Below, piece by piece: positions 6,816 to 7,355 of a stretch of 7,355 nucleotides of DNA (its first letter is position 1; each line of letters starts with the position of its first letter). The stretch comes from an uncultured Ruminococcus sp. (GTDB lineage Bacteria; Bacillota; Clostridia; Oscillospirales; Ruminococcaceae), in assembly GCA_947173865.1 (NCBI GenBank), contig CAMWGS010000102.1, positions 1-7,355 on the forward strand, written 5' to 3'. Both the position numbers and the translations under genes were made by a program. The notes below the pieces were generated by a model. It saw only the letters and a program-made list of their open reading frames with translations, searched no databases and was not told where the DNA came from.

Positions 6816-7278
6816 AGACTTGACCGATATTTTCACAAAAGGTATTTTAAATTCAGCAAACTACAATCCAAAAACTATTCAGGGTAAGCTTGAAAATTTG
6901 CCGAATATACGATGCGTATTTTATGATGATTCTCCTTTTGATAATTGGTATCTGATTACCCGAGATGACGAAAAAGGAGTTGCAGAATATTATGGGTTTC
7001 TTTCGTACAGATTTCCTGTGGCACTCCTTATGGAAAATTGTCCCGATAATTTGCGGATTTTTCTGAAAGGCAACAATATTTTTACTGACAAATTTTACCG
7101 CAGATGCTCGTGCGAGGAAGATATTCTCAGAAAATACACACCTAAGGCAAATTTATCCATTATTGACGACCGAAAACTTTTAGACGGCAGAATATCTTTC
7201 GATTCACAGGAGTTTATAACAATCTGTTCTTTCCACTATTTGTCACCATACGACTTTGATTTCAGTGACATTATATGA
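6808..7278 (+). CDS. Hypothetical cytosolic protein, 156 aa
   Basis: I do not recognise this protein. It starts at an ATG inside the end of the previous gene (8-base overlap, ATGATTAA); AAAGGAG at 6788-6794 is 13 bases upstream, rather far, so coupling to upstream translation is likely. There is no signal peptide or membrane segment. The sequence is acidic and aromatic, with FDNWYLITRDDEKGVAEYYG (44-63) looking like paired beta strands, a CSC pair (100-102), and an acidic C-terminus, YDFDFSDII. Small, acidic, aromatic proteins of this size include contact-toxin immunity proteins, but no toxin is visible here and that is only a guess. No clear terminator follows within the window, so the operon may continue past the end. 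Confidence 0.8.
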   Translation: MIKDLTDIFTKGILNSANYNPKTIQGKLENLPNIRCVFYDDSPFDNWYLITRDDEKGVAEYYGFLSYRFPVALLMENCPDNLRIFLKGNNIFTDKFYRRCSCEEDILRKYTPKANLSIIDDRKLLDGRISFDSQEFITICSFHYLSPYDFDFSDII

Positions 7279-7355
7279 CCACACTGTAAAATATAAGTCT
7301 TGATTTTTGTATATTTGTTATAAAAAAATCGTCATACACAAAATAACTATTGACA
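7279..7355. other. AT-rich intergenic end of the window
   Basis: No gene or hairpin terminator is seen in these 77 bases. TTGACA, a perfect -35 hexamer, occupies the last six bases (7350-7355); whether a -10 follows lies outside the window. Confidence 0.5.

Noticed and set aside
6339..6836. 165-residue open frame on the minus strand over the unknown gene pair
   Set aside because: It is antisense to the 182-residue gene, which has a strong promoter and RBS. The antisense product is rich in Phe, Val, Ile and Lys without any motif, as expected from the complement of coding DNA.

Overview
The window looks like chromosomal DNA from a fibre-degrading Ruminococcus (R. flavefaciens / R. albus / R. 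champanellensis group). The evidence is AT-rich Gram-positive DNA with GGAGG-type ribosome binding sites, a ruminococcal type I dockerin, a Thr/Ser-rich linker, a clostridial FeoB with its small Cys-rich partner, and an AraC-type regulator next to a very large secreted glycanase. The genus is inferred from protein style, not from a marker gene.

Layout. Positions 1-1890 (+) hold the ferrous iron transporter FeoB, cut at its 5' end by the window edge. Just downstream (1894-2028, +) is a 44-residue FeoB-associated Cys-rich membrane protein. A strong hairpin at 2031-2066 ends this iron operon and the convergent gene. Positions 2088-5264 (-) encode a 1058-residue secreted multimodular enzyme: signal peptide, CBM4, Ig-like domain, GH9 cellulase, type I dockerin, Thr-rich linker, GH16 lichenase. 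Upstream of it and co-oriented is an AraC-family regulator (5375-6112, -). Divergent from the regulator is an overlapping pair of small genes of unknown function (6267-6815 and 6808-7278, +), behind a near-consensus promoter. The last 77 bases hold no gene.

How the parts may work together. FeoB and the Cys-rich peptide form a ferrous iron uptake unit unrelated to the glycanase. The regulator and glycanase are a natural sensor/target pair for plant cell wall beta-glucans: the two catalytic domains would attack cellulose and mixed-linkage beta-1,3-1,4-glucan, and the dockerin would attach the enzyme to a cellulosome scaffoldin. That the regulator controls the glycanase or the divergent pair is inferred from position only.

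Most interesting points: the CelK-like GH9 enzyme carrying an extra lichenase after its dockerin, an exact palindrome over the putative glycanase -10 box, and the unidentified two-gene operon with its strong promoter. No clearly new defence, mobile or RNA system is visible. No gene-free stretch exceeds 300 bases.
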